From NCBI GenBank assembly GCA_029257695.1, contig JARIAU010000094.1:1-33645 (forward strand): DNA of 33,645 nucleotides, in the 5' to 3' direction. Below the pieces are notes generated by a model. The model was given only the letters and a program-made list of their open reading frames with translations, ran no database searches and had not been told where the DNA came from. Shown here piece after piece: positions 14,929 through 22,262 of this stretch (positions are counted from its first letter, which is position 1; each line of letters starts with the position of its first letter). Source of the DNA: Oscillospiraceae bacterium. Lineage in GTDB: Bacteria > Bacillota > Clostridia > Oscillospirales > Oscillospiraceae. A program made the position numbers and the translations under genes.

Positions 14929-15011
14929 TTTCAAAAATATATGCATATTAAGATGAAAATAATGCGTAAATAAGGTAAAGATCGAAACTTATGAAAAAAT
15001 GGTGGTTTTGC

Positions 15012-15040
15012 TTGTCAGATCGGGTCGAATCCAGTATAAT
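15012..15040 (+). promoter_or_regulatory. Promoter of the Na/Pi cotransporter gene
   Basis: TTGTCA at 15012-15017 and TATAAT at 15035-15040 have a 17-base spacer, about 80 bases before the start codon. Confidence 0.8.
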
Positions 15041-15121
15041 TATCATCGGATTTCTGGTGTGATAGAACAAAGGAGATTCTGAAATAAATCAAATTTCTTT
15101 AGAAATATGGAGATGTATAGG

Positions 15122-16921
15122 ATGCAAGCAGTGATAACGACGATTTCCCTGTTGGGCGGTCTGGCGATGTTCCTCTATGGTATGGAGGTCATGGGCGATG
15201 GACTGAAACAGGGTTCCGGTACCGCCCTTAAAAATGTGCTTGGAAAGCTGACACACAATGTCCTGTTGGGCCTTTTGACGGGCACCTTGGTGACCGCTGT
15301 GATTCAGAGCTCTACCGCGACGATCGTACTTGCCGTTGGCTTGATCGGTGCCGGTATTTTGAACCTGAAGCAGGCAGTCAGTATCGTGATGGGTGCAAAC
15401 ATTGGCACTACCATTACGGCACAGATCATTCGATTGATGGACTTGGAAACCTCCGGCGGGTCTCTGTTGGTGTTTTTCAAGCCGGATACGCTGGCGCCGT
15501 TGGCCCTGATTATCGGTATAATTCTGCTGGTCTTTATCAATAAGCCCTCCACCCGCAACATTGGCAGTGTTGCCATTGGATTTGGTATTTTGTTCTCCGG
15601 CTTGATGTCGATGACAGCCGCGGTGGAACCTCTGGCCGAATCTCAGGCATTCATTGATATTCTAAGCTATTTTGCCAAGACACCTATGGTAGGTATTCTG
15701 GCTGGTCTGGTTCTTACCGTTATTATTCAGAGCTCTTCGGCCATGGTCGGTATTTTGCAGGCGCTTTCTTCCACGGGTGTGCTGACCTTCGACCTTATCT
15801 ATCCCATCATCATGGGTATCAACCTGGGCACTTGTGTAACGACAGCGTTGGTCTGTTCCATCGGATCCTCTAAGGATGCAAAGCGGACTGGTGTGGTTCA
15901 TATTGTGTTTAACTGTGTGGGTACGGTGCTGTTCATGGTTGGCATGACACTGGTGCATCGCTTTGGCGGGTTCCCTGATCTTTGGACCAAAGTGGTTGAC
16001 AGCGGTGACATCGCAAACTTCCAGACCATCTTCAATATTACTACGGCAGTGGTGCTGGTACCCTTTGTCAATGTCCTGGTGAAGATTGCCTGCAAGATCG
16101 TCAAGGACGATCCGGAGGAAGAGGATCTGTATCCCGAGATGGCATCGCTGGACAAAAATCTGATGATTTCCCCCACCATTGCTCTGGCTCAGGTGAGCCG
16201 TGGCGTGGCCACCATGGCTAAGGCTGCCAAGGATAATGTGGGTCTAAGCTTGATGCAGTTTAAGGAGTACGATGCGAAGCGTGCCGAGAAGATTCAGCGC
16301 TATGAGGGACGCATCGATCAGTTTACGGATACCGCAGATAATTATATGATTGAGCTGGCACCCAACATTGAAACGGAATGTGATAATAAGCAGCTCAATA
16401 TGCTGATGCAATGTCTCCGAGATGTGGAGCGTATCGGTGACTACGCAACCAACTTCGATGAAATGGCATGTATCCTATCGAAGTCTGAGCATTGTTTCTC
16501 CAAGCGAGCCATCGAGGAACTCAATCTGCTTGGCGAGGCGGTTTTGGAAATTCTGCGGCTGACAGTGGAAGCACTGGAGAATGACAGCGACACCATTGCC
16601 CGTCGGATTGAGCCGCTGGAGGAAGTAATCGATGATATGGTGCTGGAACTGAAAAATCGGCACACCGATCGCTTGTGCCGTGGCATTTGCAGCATTGATG
16701 TGGGTCTTGTGTTTATGGATGCGCTGACCTATTTTGAGCGTGCCGCAGACCAGTGCTCCAATATTGCGATGCAGCTTTTGGGCCGCAATAACGAGGCGAT
16801 CATGAAGAATCATCATGTGTATCTGGCGGAGTTGCACGCATCCGGAGACCAGTCCTATCTGGCGGAGCATAAGAACCGCAGAGAGCAGTATTTGCTTCCT
16901 TTGGAGCAGATTCACGATTGA
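15122..16921 (+). CDS. Na/Pi cotransporter family protein with PhoU-like C-terminal domain
   Basis: The product has 599 residues. Its N-terminal membrane half (about 1-330) contains two inverted Na/Pi cotransporter repeats, each with a QSS signature: QSSTATIVLAVGL (about 66-78) and QSSSAMVGIL (about 206-215). GANIGTT and GINLGTC follow each repeat. The cytoplasmic C-terminal half (about 355-560) is a PhoU-like helical domain with paired DVERIGDYATNFDE and DALTYFERAADQCSNIA motifs, which are the metal-binding PhoU fingerprints. It probably imports phosphate with Na+, with the PhoU part sensing or gating. ATG 15122 is preceded by GGAG; in-frame ATG 15107 lacks a ribosome site. It is monocistronic, with a promoter, a Pho-box-like array upstream and a terminator. 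Confidence 0.94.
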   Translation: MQAVITTISLLGGLAMFLYGMEVMGDGLKQGSGTALKNVLGKLTHNVLLGLLTGTLVTAVIQSSTATIVLAVGLIGAGILNLKQAVSIVMGANIGTTITAQIIRLMDLETSGGSLLVFFKPDTLAPLALIIGIILLVFINKPSTRNIGSVAIGFGILFSGLMSMTAAVEPLAESQAFIDILSYFAKTPMVGILAGLVLTVIIQSSSAMVGILQALSSTGVLTFDLIYPIIMGINLGTCVTTALVCSIGSSKDAKRTGVVHIVFNCVGTVLFMVGMTLVHRFGGFPDLWTKVVDSGDIANFQTIFNITTAVVLVPFVNVLVKIACKIVKDDPEEEDLYPEMASLDKNLMISPTIALAQVSRGVATMAKAAKDNVGLSLMQFKEYDAKRAEKIQRYEGRIDQFTDTADNYMIELAPNIETECDNKQLNMLMQCLRDVERIGDYATNFDEMACILSKSEHCFSKRAIEELNLLGEAVLEILRLTVEALENDSDTIARRIEPLEEVIDDMVLELKNRHTDRLCRGICSIDVGLVFMDALTYFERAADQCSNIAMQLLGRNNEAIMKNHHVYLAELHASGDQSYLAEHKNRREQYLLPLEQIHD

Positions 16922-16930
16922 TTGATAAGA

Positions 16931-16973
16931 AACACCCCCGAACAAGCGTTGCTTGTTCGGGGGTGTTTTGTCT
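16931..16973 (+). terminator. Terminator after the Na/Pi cotransporter gene
   Basis: AACACCCCCGAACAAGC and its complement form a 17-bp stem with a GTT loop, followed by TTTTGTCT. The next 130 bases hold nothing recognisable up to the tetR promoter. Confidence 0.92.
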
Positions 16974-17103
16974 ATGAGAGGGGGTGTGGAGAGAACGAGA
17001 GATTATAGAATTGGAAAACTTTCCACAGGGTGTGTATAACGAACGATTGACGAAGAAAAGAGTAAGAATATCAAGAAGTTAGGCCGATACGCTTTGAAGC
17101 TGC

Positions 17104-17133
17104 TTGACAGGAAAGAAAGAAGTGTGCTAATAT
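17104..17133 (+). promoter_or_regulatory. Promoter of the first tetR-ABC module
   Basis: TTGACA at 17104-17109 and TAATAT at 17128-17133 have an 18-base spacer. The -10 box runs into the first operator palindrome, so a bound repressor would block RNA polymerase. Confidence 0.75.
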
Positions 17134-17157
17134 AACGGTGTTATATAACGCTGTTAT
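17132..17157. promoter_or_regulatory. Tandem palindromic operator of the first TetR regulator
   Basis: Two adjacent 13-bp palindromes are seen: ATAAC-GGT-GTTAT at 17132-17144 and ATAAC-GCT-GTTAT at 17145-17157. They overlap the -10 box and the likely transcription start. The first is identical to an operator in front of the second tetR gene at 21513. Autoregulation by TetR is inferred from position and symmetry. Confidence 0.8.
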
Positions 17158-17174
17158 GATTTGGGGGCGCCGGT

Positions 17175-17792
17175 ATGAGCGAATACGAACAAACGACTTT
17201 AGAGAAAATTCTGGCAGTTGCTTGTCAGGAGTTTCTGCAAAAGGGGTTTCAGGGGGCATCTTTGCGGAGTATCGTGAAAGGAGCCGGTGTGACGACCGGG
17301 GCTTTTTATGGGTATTTCAAGAGTAAGGAAGAACTGTTCGATGCTCTGGTTCGGGAGCAGTATGCGCACATTCTTGCAATGTATCAATCCATTCTGGATG
17401 ATTTTCGTGCACTGCCTGTGGAGGAGCAGTGCGCCAATATGACGGAATATACCATGGCAGGTATGACAGAAATGACGGACTATGTCTACGATCATTTGGC
17501 CGCCTTTCGGTTGATTCTCTGTTGTTCCGAGGGAACCCGATATGAACAGCTGATTGATGATATGACTCAAATGGATCGGGATGCCACCCGAGATTTTTCC
17601 GAGACCATGACCGCATACGGGATGAAGCCTGGGATCGTGCATCCGCAGCTGGCGCATATGTTGACGAGTGGAATGTTTTATGCCTATTTTGAAATGGTGG
17701 TGCATGAGATTCCGAAGGAAAACACCGGGGCATATATTGAACAGCTGGTCAGTTTCTATGAAGCAGGCTGGAAGAAAATTATGGGGTTTTGA
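17175..17792 (+). CDS. TetR/AcrR family transcriptional regulator (module 1)
   Basis: The 205-residue regulator has the N-terminal TetR helix-turn-helix at about residues 10-55: EFLQKGFQGASLRSI, then GVTTGAFYGYFKSKEELF with the recognition helix near 39-45. The C-terminal ligand domain is poorly conserved, as usual, and ends in FYEAGWKKIMGF. The ribosome site GGGGGCG lies a few bases before ATG. It is followed after 129 bases by two ABC half-transporters on the same strand, and its promoter carries the tandem palindromes described above. It probably represses its own gene and possibly the transporters until an effector binds. It is a paralogue of the regulator at 21558: the HTHs align without gaps. 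Confidence 0.93.
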   Translation: MSEYEQTTLEKILAVACQEFLQKGFQGASLRSIVKGAGVTTGAFYGYFKSKEELFDALVREQYAHILAMYQSILDDFRALPVEEQCANMTEYTMAGMTEMTDYVYDHLAAFRLILCCSEGTRYEQLIDDMTQMDRDATRDFSETMTAYGMKPGIVHPQLAHMLTSGMFYAYFEMVVHEIPKENTGAYIEQLVSFYEAGWKKIMGF

Positions 17793-17815
17793 AACCCTAT
17801 AATTTTTGGATGATA

Positions 17816-17831
17816 GTTAGCTAGAACTAAC
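17816..17831. promoter_or_regulatory. GTTAG-N6-CTAAC palindrome before ABC pair 1
   Basis: GTTAG at 17816-17820 and CTAAC at 17827-17831 flank six bases; the arms extend by one more A/T pair. The same motif occurs before ABC pair 2 at 22230. It lies between tetR and the ABC genes, about 90 bases before the start codon. The half-sites resemble those of DtxR/IdeR-type metal repressors, but those use a one-base gap, so the binding protein is unknown. Confidence 0.55.
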
Positions 17832-17921
17832 TTTAAGTGTAAGAATTTGTCCAACAGATGGAACAGCAGCGAAAACTGCAATGGGAAAACAATAAGAAAG
17901 CAAAGATCAGGAGGGATCATG

Positions 17922-19694
17922 ATGGAACGAAAGAAGGGGACCACAGCTTGGATCATGGAATTTGCCGGACAAAAACGGCGCTTCTATGTTCTGAGTGTCT
18001 TGCTGGCGATTGTCGGGACCATTTGCCAGATGGTGCCATATGTGGTGGTGGCGCACATGATGAAGAAGCTGCTGAGTGGCAATACAGAACTTTCGGGTTA
18101 CCTTATGGATTGCTTGTTCATGGCGGCAGCATGGCTGGTGCGAGTGCTGATGCACGCAGCATCGACTTCGTGCTCTCATGTTGCCACATTTGCGGTTTTG
18201 GGCAACCTCCGGAAACAGGGATTGCAAAAGCTGGAGCGGATGCCGTTGGGTGAAGTTCAGAAGCAGGGTTCCGGAACCCTGAAGAACATTTTAGTGGAGC
18301 GAATTGACAGCATTGAGACCACGTTGGCGCATATGATTCCGGAAATGACCGGAAACCTGTGTGCCGTGGTGGCTACGCTGGGACTGCTGATTTGGATTGA
18401 TTGGCGTATGGCTTTGGCTGCGCTGATTACCTTCCCGGTGGGGTTGATGTGCTTTATGTGCATGATGATTGGATACGATAAAAACTATAAGCGTACCATC
18501 AAAGCCACCAAACATCTGAATGATACCGCGGTGGAATACATTGGAGGTATTGAAGTTATCAAGGCATTCGGAAAGGCCAAACAATCCTATGAAAAATTTG
18601 TGGCTGCAACCAAGGAAGGGGCTGCAAGTTATGTGGATTGGATGCGGCAGAGCAATCTCTATTTCACCTTCGCCATGAATATCATGCCGGCCACATTGCT
18701 TACGGTTCTGCCCATCGGTGGACTTCTGGTACGCAGCGGGACGCTGACATTGGAAGCGTTTTTGCCTGTTATTTTGCTCTCGATGGGACTGATTGTTCCG
18801 ATTCTAAATTGTATGTCCTTCAGCGACGACATTGCAAAAATGAAAACGGTAATCGGAGAGGTGACCTCTATTTTGGGTGCAGAGGAAATGCCCCGGCCAA
18901 AGACGGAGCTGATTCCTATGAACGAGCACACAATCACGCTGGAACAGGTGCGCTTTGGCTATCATGACAAAGAGGAGGTGCTTCACGGAATTGACTTGAC
19001 GTTCCGTGAAGGCACGGTCAACGCTTTGGTCGGTCCGTCCGGTGGAGGAAAATCCACCATTGCCAAGTTGATTGCGTCCTTCTGGGATGTGAACGAGGGG
19101 CGTGTTTGCATTGGAGGAACAGATCTTCGCCAGATTCCGGCAGAGCAGTATCACAGTTTGGTCGCCTATGTGTCGCAGGACAATTTCTTGTTTGATGATA
19201 CGATCCGAGAGAATATCCGGATGGGAAATCCGTCGGCGACAGACGAGGAAGTGGAACAGGCGGCCAAGGACTGTGGCTGCTGGGACTTCATCATGGGGTT
19301 GGAACATGGATTTGATACCGTTGTGGGGAGTGGAGGCGGACACTTATCCGGCGGCGAGCGTCAACGGATCAGTATTGCCCGGGCTATGCTGAAGGGAGCT
19401 CCTATTGTCATTTTGGATGAGGCGACTGCCTATACGGATCCAGAGAATGAGGCCATCATTCAGGCGTCTGTGGCAAACTTGGTGCAGGGAAAAACCCTCA
19501 TTGTGATTGCGCATCGACTGTCTACGATTGTGGATGCTGATCAGATTGCAGTGGTCAATCAAGGCGAAATTGCAGGAGTCGGGACACATTCGGCGCTGTT
19601 GGCTTCTTGCCCTGTTTATCAAACACTGTGGGCGGCACATACCTCGGCAAAAGACAGTTTGAATGGAGGTAAAATGTATGTATCAGACCTTTAA
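17922..19694 (+). CDS. ABC transporter half-subunit, permease fused to ATPase (module 1, subunit 1)
   Basis: The product has 590 residues. The N-terminal membrane domain (about 20-315) has six hydrophobic helices of the exporter type. The C-terminal ATPase has Walker A GPSGGGKST (371-379), Q-loop YVSQDNFLFDDTI, signature LSGGERQRIS, Walker B VILDEAT with the catalytic Glu, and H-loop IAHRLST. The start is ATG 17922, seven bases after AGGAGG; ATG 17919 is also possible. It overlaps the next ABC gene by 17 bases, so the two half-transporters are very likely translated together as a heterodimer. Both ATP sites look intact, unlike many heterodimeric drug exporters. The layout resembles YbtPQ/IrtAB siderophore importers as well as exporters; direction and substrate are open. 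Confidence 0.92.
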   Translation: MERKKGTTAWIMEFAGQKRRFYVLSVLLAIVGTICQMVPYVVVAHMMKKLLSGNTELSGYLMDCLFMAAAWLVRVLMHAASTSCSHVATFAVLGNLRKQGLQKLERMPLGEVQKQGSGTLKNILVERIDSIETTLAHMIPEMTGNLCAVVATLGLLIWIDWRMALAALITFPVGLMCFMCMMIGYDKNYKRTIKATKHLNDTAVEYIGGIEVIKAFGKAKQSYEKFVAATKEGAASYVDWMRQSNLYFTFAMNIMPATLLTVLPIGGLLVRSGTLTLEAFLPVILLSMGLIVPILNCMSFSDDIAKMKTVIGEVTSILGAEEMPRPKTELIPMNEHTITLEQVRFGYHDKEEVLHGIDLTFREGTVNALVGPSGGGKSTIAKLIASFWDVNEGRVCIGGTDLRQIPAEQYHSLVAYVSQDNFLFDDTIRENIRMGNPSATDEEVEQAAKDCGCWDFIMGLEHGFDTVVGSGGGHLSGGERQRISIARAMLKGAPIVILDEATAYTDPENEAIIQASVANLVQGKTLIVIAHRLSTIVDADQIAVVNQGEIAGVGTHSALLASCPVYQTLWAAHTSAKDSLNGGKMYVSDL

Positions 19695-21411
19695 GCGGTT
19701 CTTTGCCTTTTGCAGTCAAACGAATCAGCGTAAATTTTATCGCTCCATTGGGATGGGTGTTTTTTCAGCACTCTTTGGTGCATTGAAAATTTCTGCCATT
19801 GGTGTGATGCTTCAAGCGTTGCTGGAAGGAACGGTGACTACGGGGACCATTTGGACTTCGTTCGGAATTATGTTGGTGTCAGTTTTGGGCGCATCCATCA
19901 TCAATTATCGGGCGACGATGCTCCAAACAGAGGCGGGCTATGGTACAGCGGCAGATAAGCGGATGGAAATTGCCGAACATATGCGCTATCTGCCGATGGG
20001 ATATTTCAATGAGCATAGTCTGGGTCGAATCACTTCGGTGACCACCAACACAATGGAAAATCTGGCCGATGTGGGAACCCGTGTTGTGATGTTGGTGACC
20101 GGAGGAGTGTTCCTCACCGGCGTGGTCACGGTGCTGATGTTTCTGTTTGATTGGCGCATTGGCTGCTTGATTGTCTGTGGTTTGCTGCTCTATTTCTTGG
20201 CAAATACACGGATGCAGAAGGCAGCACAGTCCTGCTCTGAACAAAAGGTGCAGACGGATGCGTTGGTGGTAGAAAAAGTGTTGGAGTTTATCAAGGGAAT
20301 TGCCGAGGTGAAATCCTATCATCTGGTAGGAAAATATAATCAAAAGCTAGAATCCATCATTGATGAAAACGCAGACGCAAATTCGAATTTGGAGCTGCGC
20401 CTTGTTCCTTACATGACCGTGCAGAATTTTATCGCAAAAATGATTGGGGTCGGAATGGTTGTTGCTGCGCTTGTTTTCTATACCGGGCATACCATGTCGT
20501 TGTTCCATTGCATTATGCTGATGATTTGCTCGTTCCTGATTATGGAAGGGCTGGAAAAGGCGGGTACCTATTCTGCATTGCTCCGGATCGTCGATCTATG
20601 TGTGCGGCAGGCAAATGACATTCTGAATGTCCCGATGATGAAAATTGACGGAGCCGAAGAAAAGCCGACCTCCTATGAATTGAAGGCAGAGGCGATTACA
20701 TTTGCTTATGGCGAAAAGGAAATTATTCGGGATCTCTCTGTGACGATTCCTCAAAACACCACAACAGCCATTGTGGGCCCGTCCGGCAGCGGCAAGACCA
20801 CTCTGTGCCATCTTCTGTCCCGTTTCTGGGATGTGGATCAGGGGCGGGTCACCTTGGGCGGCCGGGATATTCGAGAGTACAGTATGGATGCGTTGATGCA
20901 GAATTTCAGCTTTGTATTCCAGAATGTGTATTTGTTCCGGGATACGATTGCAAATAATATTCGGTTCGGAAGACCGGAGGCTCCGATGGAGGAGGTCATT
21001 GCGGCGGCAAAGAAGGCACGCTGCCATGACTTTATTCAGGGGTTGCCTCAAGGCTATGACACGGTAATCGGAGAACAAGGCGGTTCTCTTTCCGGCGGGG
21101 AACGGCAGCGGATTTCCATTGCGCGGGCCATGATGAAGGATGCGCCTATTATTGTGCTGGATGAGGCGACGGCCAATGTAGATCCGGAAAATGAACAGGA
21201 ACTGCTGGATGCCATTGAGGCTTTGACGCGAAAAAAGACGATTCTCATGATTGCGCACCGACTGAAAACGGTGCAAAATGCGGATCAGATTCTGGTGTTG
21301 GATCAGGGGCAGATTGTCCAGCGTGGCACCCACGAAACGCTGATGTCGGAAGAAGGAATCTATCGCCGGTTTGTCAAGCAAAGAGAGTTGGCGGTCAACT
21401 GGAAATTGTGA
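19678..21411 (+). CDS. ABC transporter half-subunit, permease fused to ATPase (module 1, subunit 2)
   Basis: The product has 577 residues, with six membrane helices in the first 310 or so. The ATPase carries Walker A GPSGSGKTT (367-375), Q-loop FVFQNVYLFRDTI, signature LSGGERQRIS, Walker B IVLDEAT and H-loop IAHRLKT; all catalytic residues are present. GGAGGT lies inside the end of the preceding gene, seven bases before ATG 19678, which fixes the start better than the in-frame ATG 19663. The VFQxVYLFxDTI pattern in subunit 2, against SQDNFLF in subunit 1, recurs in module 2, so each module has one subunit of each type. A strong terminator follows. Confidence 0.92.
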   Translation: MYQTFKRFFAFCSQTNQRKFYRSIGMGVFSALFGALKISAIGVMLQALLEGTVTTGTIWTSFGIMLVSVLGASIINYRATMLQTEAGYGTAADKRMEIAEHMRYLPMGYFNEHSLGRITSVTTNTMENLADVGTRVVMLVTGGVFLTGVVTVLMFLFDWRIGCLIVCGLLLYFLANTRMQKAAQSCSEQKVQTDALVVEKVLEFIKGIAEVKSYHLVGKYNQKLESIIDENADANSNLELRLVPYMTVQNFIAKMIGVGMVVAALVFYTGHTMSLFHCIMLMICSFLIMEGLEKAGTYSALLRIVDLCVRQANDILNVPMMKIDGAEEKPTSYELKAEAITFAYGEKEIIRDLSVTIPQNTTTAIVGPSGSGKTTLCHLLSRFWDVDQGRVTLGGRDIREYSMDALMQNFSFVFQNVYLFRDTIANNIRFGRPEAPMEEVIAAAKKARCHDFIQGLPQGYDTVIGEQGGSLSGGERQRISIARAMMKDAPIIVLDEATANVDPENEQELLDAIEALTRKKTILMIAHRLKTVQNADQILVLDQGQIVQRGTHETLMSEEGIYRRFVKQRELAVNWKL

Positions 21412-21426
21412 CCTCTGGAGTTTTAT

Positions 21427-21472
21427 GGAACCGAGCGGGTGTGCCGAGCACACCCGCTCGGTTCCGTTTTTT
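21427..21472 (+). terminator. Terminator after module 1
   Basis: GGAACCGAGCGGGTGTGC and its exact complement form an 18-bp stem with a CGA loop, followed by GTTTTTTC. Confidence 0.95.
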
Positions 21473-21485
21473 CGAGGGAGAAGGG

Positions 21486-21514
21486 TTGACAAAGCAGAAG
21501 GATAGGAATAGAAT
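21486..21514 (+). promoter_or_regulatory. Promoter of the second tetR-ABC module
   Basis: TTGACA at 21486-21491 and TAGAAT at 21509-21514 have a 17-base spacer. The -10 box overlaps the first operator palindrome, as in module 1. Confidence 0.82.
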
Positions 21515-21540
21515 AACGGTGTTATTGATAACGATGTTAC
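21513..21540. promoter_or_regulatory. Tandem palindromic operator of the second TetR regulator
   Basis: ATAAC-GGT-GTTAT at 21513-21525 is identical to the operator at 17132. A second, slightly imperfect copy, ATAAC-GAT-GTTAC, follows at 21528-21540 after two bases. The spacing between copies differs from module 1 (two bases against none). Confidence 0.8.
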
Positions 21541-21557
21541 TAATGGGAGGAAGCGAA

Positions 21558-22169
21558 ATGGCGGTAAAAGACCCTTTGCTGGACCGAAAAATCATGGAAG
21601 CAGCTACGGCGGAGTTTTTAGAGCATGGATTTCAGGGCGCATCCCTGCGTCAGATCGCCCAGCGGGCCAATTTGACGACTGGCGCCCTGTATACCAGATA
21701 CGATGGGAAGGATGCGCTGTTTTGCGCTGTGGTAGAAGGCATTCTGGCAGAAATCGGCCATGTATTTGATCCGGTGCGGCAGAGCTATCTGGATGCCCAG
21801 AGGGAATGCAGTGCAGAAGCCATTCTGGCGGCCATTCGGCAGGAGGAACAGGCATATCACCAGATTCTCTTGCAGTATTATGACCAATGTGTGTTGTTTT
21901 TCTGCAAAAGTGACGGCAGCTCGCTGCAAGCCAAACTGGAACAAATGATGGCATATAAAGCACGGGAAACCGTGGCGTATATGGAAGGGTTGACAGACAA
22001 GACGGTCAATGCAGATGCCATTGAGATGTTATTGTCGGAGCAATTCTACAGCTATCGAGCGCTTTTGCAAAAGCATCTGGATGCGGAACGGTCCGTGGCC
22101 TGTCTGCGTGTTGCAGATGCGTTTCACGAAGCCGGATGGAAGGAATTGCTCCACCAGATTATGTCGTAA
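21558..22169 (+). CDS. TetR/AcrR family transcriptional regulator (module 2)
   Basis: The product has 203 residues. GGGAGG lies seven bases before ATG. The HTH reads EFLEHGFQGASLRQI, then NLTTGALYTRYDGKDALF, gaplessly alignable with the module 1 regulator and sharing FQGASLR and TTGA. The C-terminal ligand domain differs but keeps the EAGWK ending. It is the first gene of the second TetR-ABC-ABC set. Because its promoter contains the same 13-bp palindrome, cross-binding between the two regulators is plausible. A GC-rich hairpin (TGCCGCAG / CTGCGGCA, 22184-22213) lies between this gene and the ABC pair without a T run. Confidence 0.93.
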   Translation: MAVKDPLLDRKIMEAATAEFLEHGFQGASLRQIAQRANLTTGALYTRYDGKDALFCAVVEGILAEIGHVFDPVRQSYLDAQRECSAEAILAAIRQEEQAYHQILLQYYDQCVLFFCKSDGSSLQAKLEQMMAYKARETVAYMEGLTDKTVNADAIEMLLSEQFYSYRALLQKHLDAERSVACLRVADAFHEAGWKELLHQIMS

Positions 22170-22229
22170 ATCAACCGGAAGTTTGCCGCAGTCACATAGA
22201 GCAGGCTGCGGCAGACATTTCACTTTGAG

Positions 22230-22245
22230 GTTAGTGAATTCTAAC
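22230..22245. promoter_or_regulatory. GTTAG-N6-CTAAC palindrome before ABC pair 2
   Basis: GTTAG at 22230-22234 and CTAAC at 22241-22245 flank TGAATT. It sits 17 bases before the start of the first ABC gene, next to the ribosome site, and repeats the motif at 17816. No convincing sigma-A promoter was seen between tetR and the ABC genes here. Confidence 0.55.
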
Positions 22246-22262
22246 TAAAGGGGAGGATGAAG

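Noticed and set aside
17021-17039. DnaA-box-like words (TTTCCACA and the complement of TTATACACA)
   Set aside because: Only one true consensus box is present, with no AT-rich unwinding element, no cluster of boxes and no origin genes nearby.
17786-17807. Short hairpin GGGTTT/AAACCC followed by TATAATTTTT at the end of the first tetR gene
   Set aside because: The stem has only six pairs and a two-base loop overlapping the stop codon; it is too weak to call a terminator, and the TATAAT has no matching -35 box.
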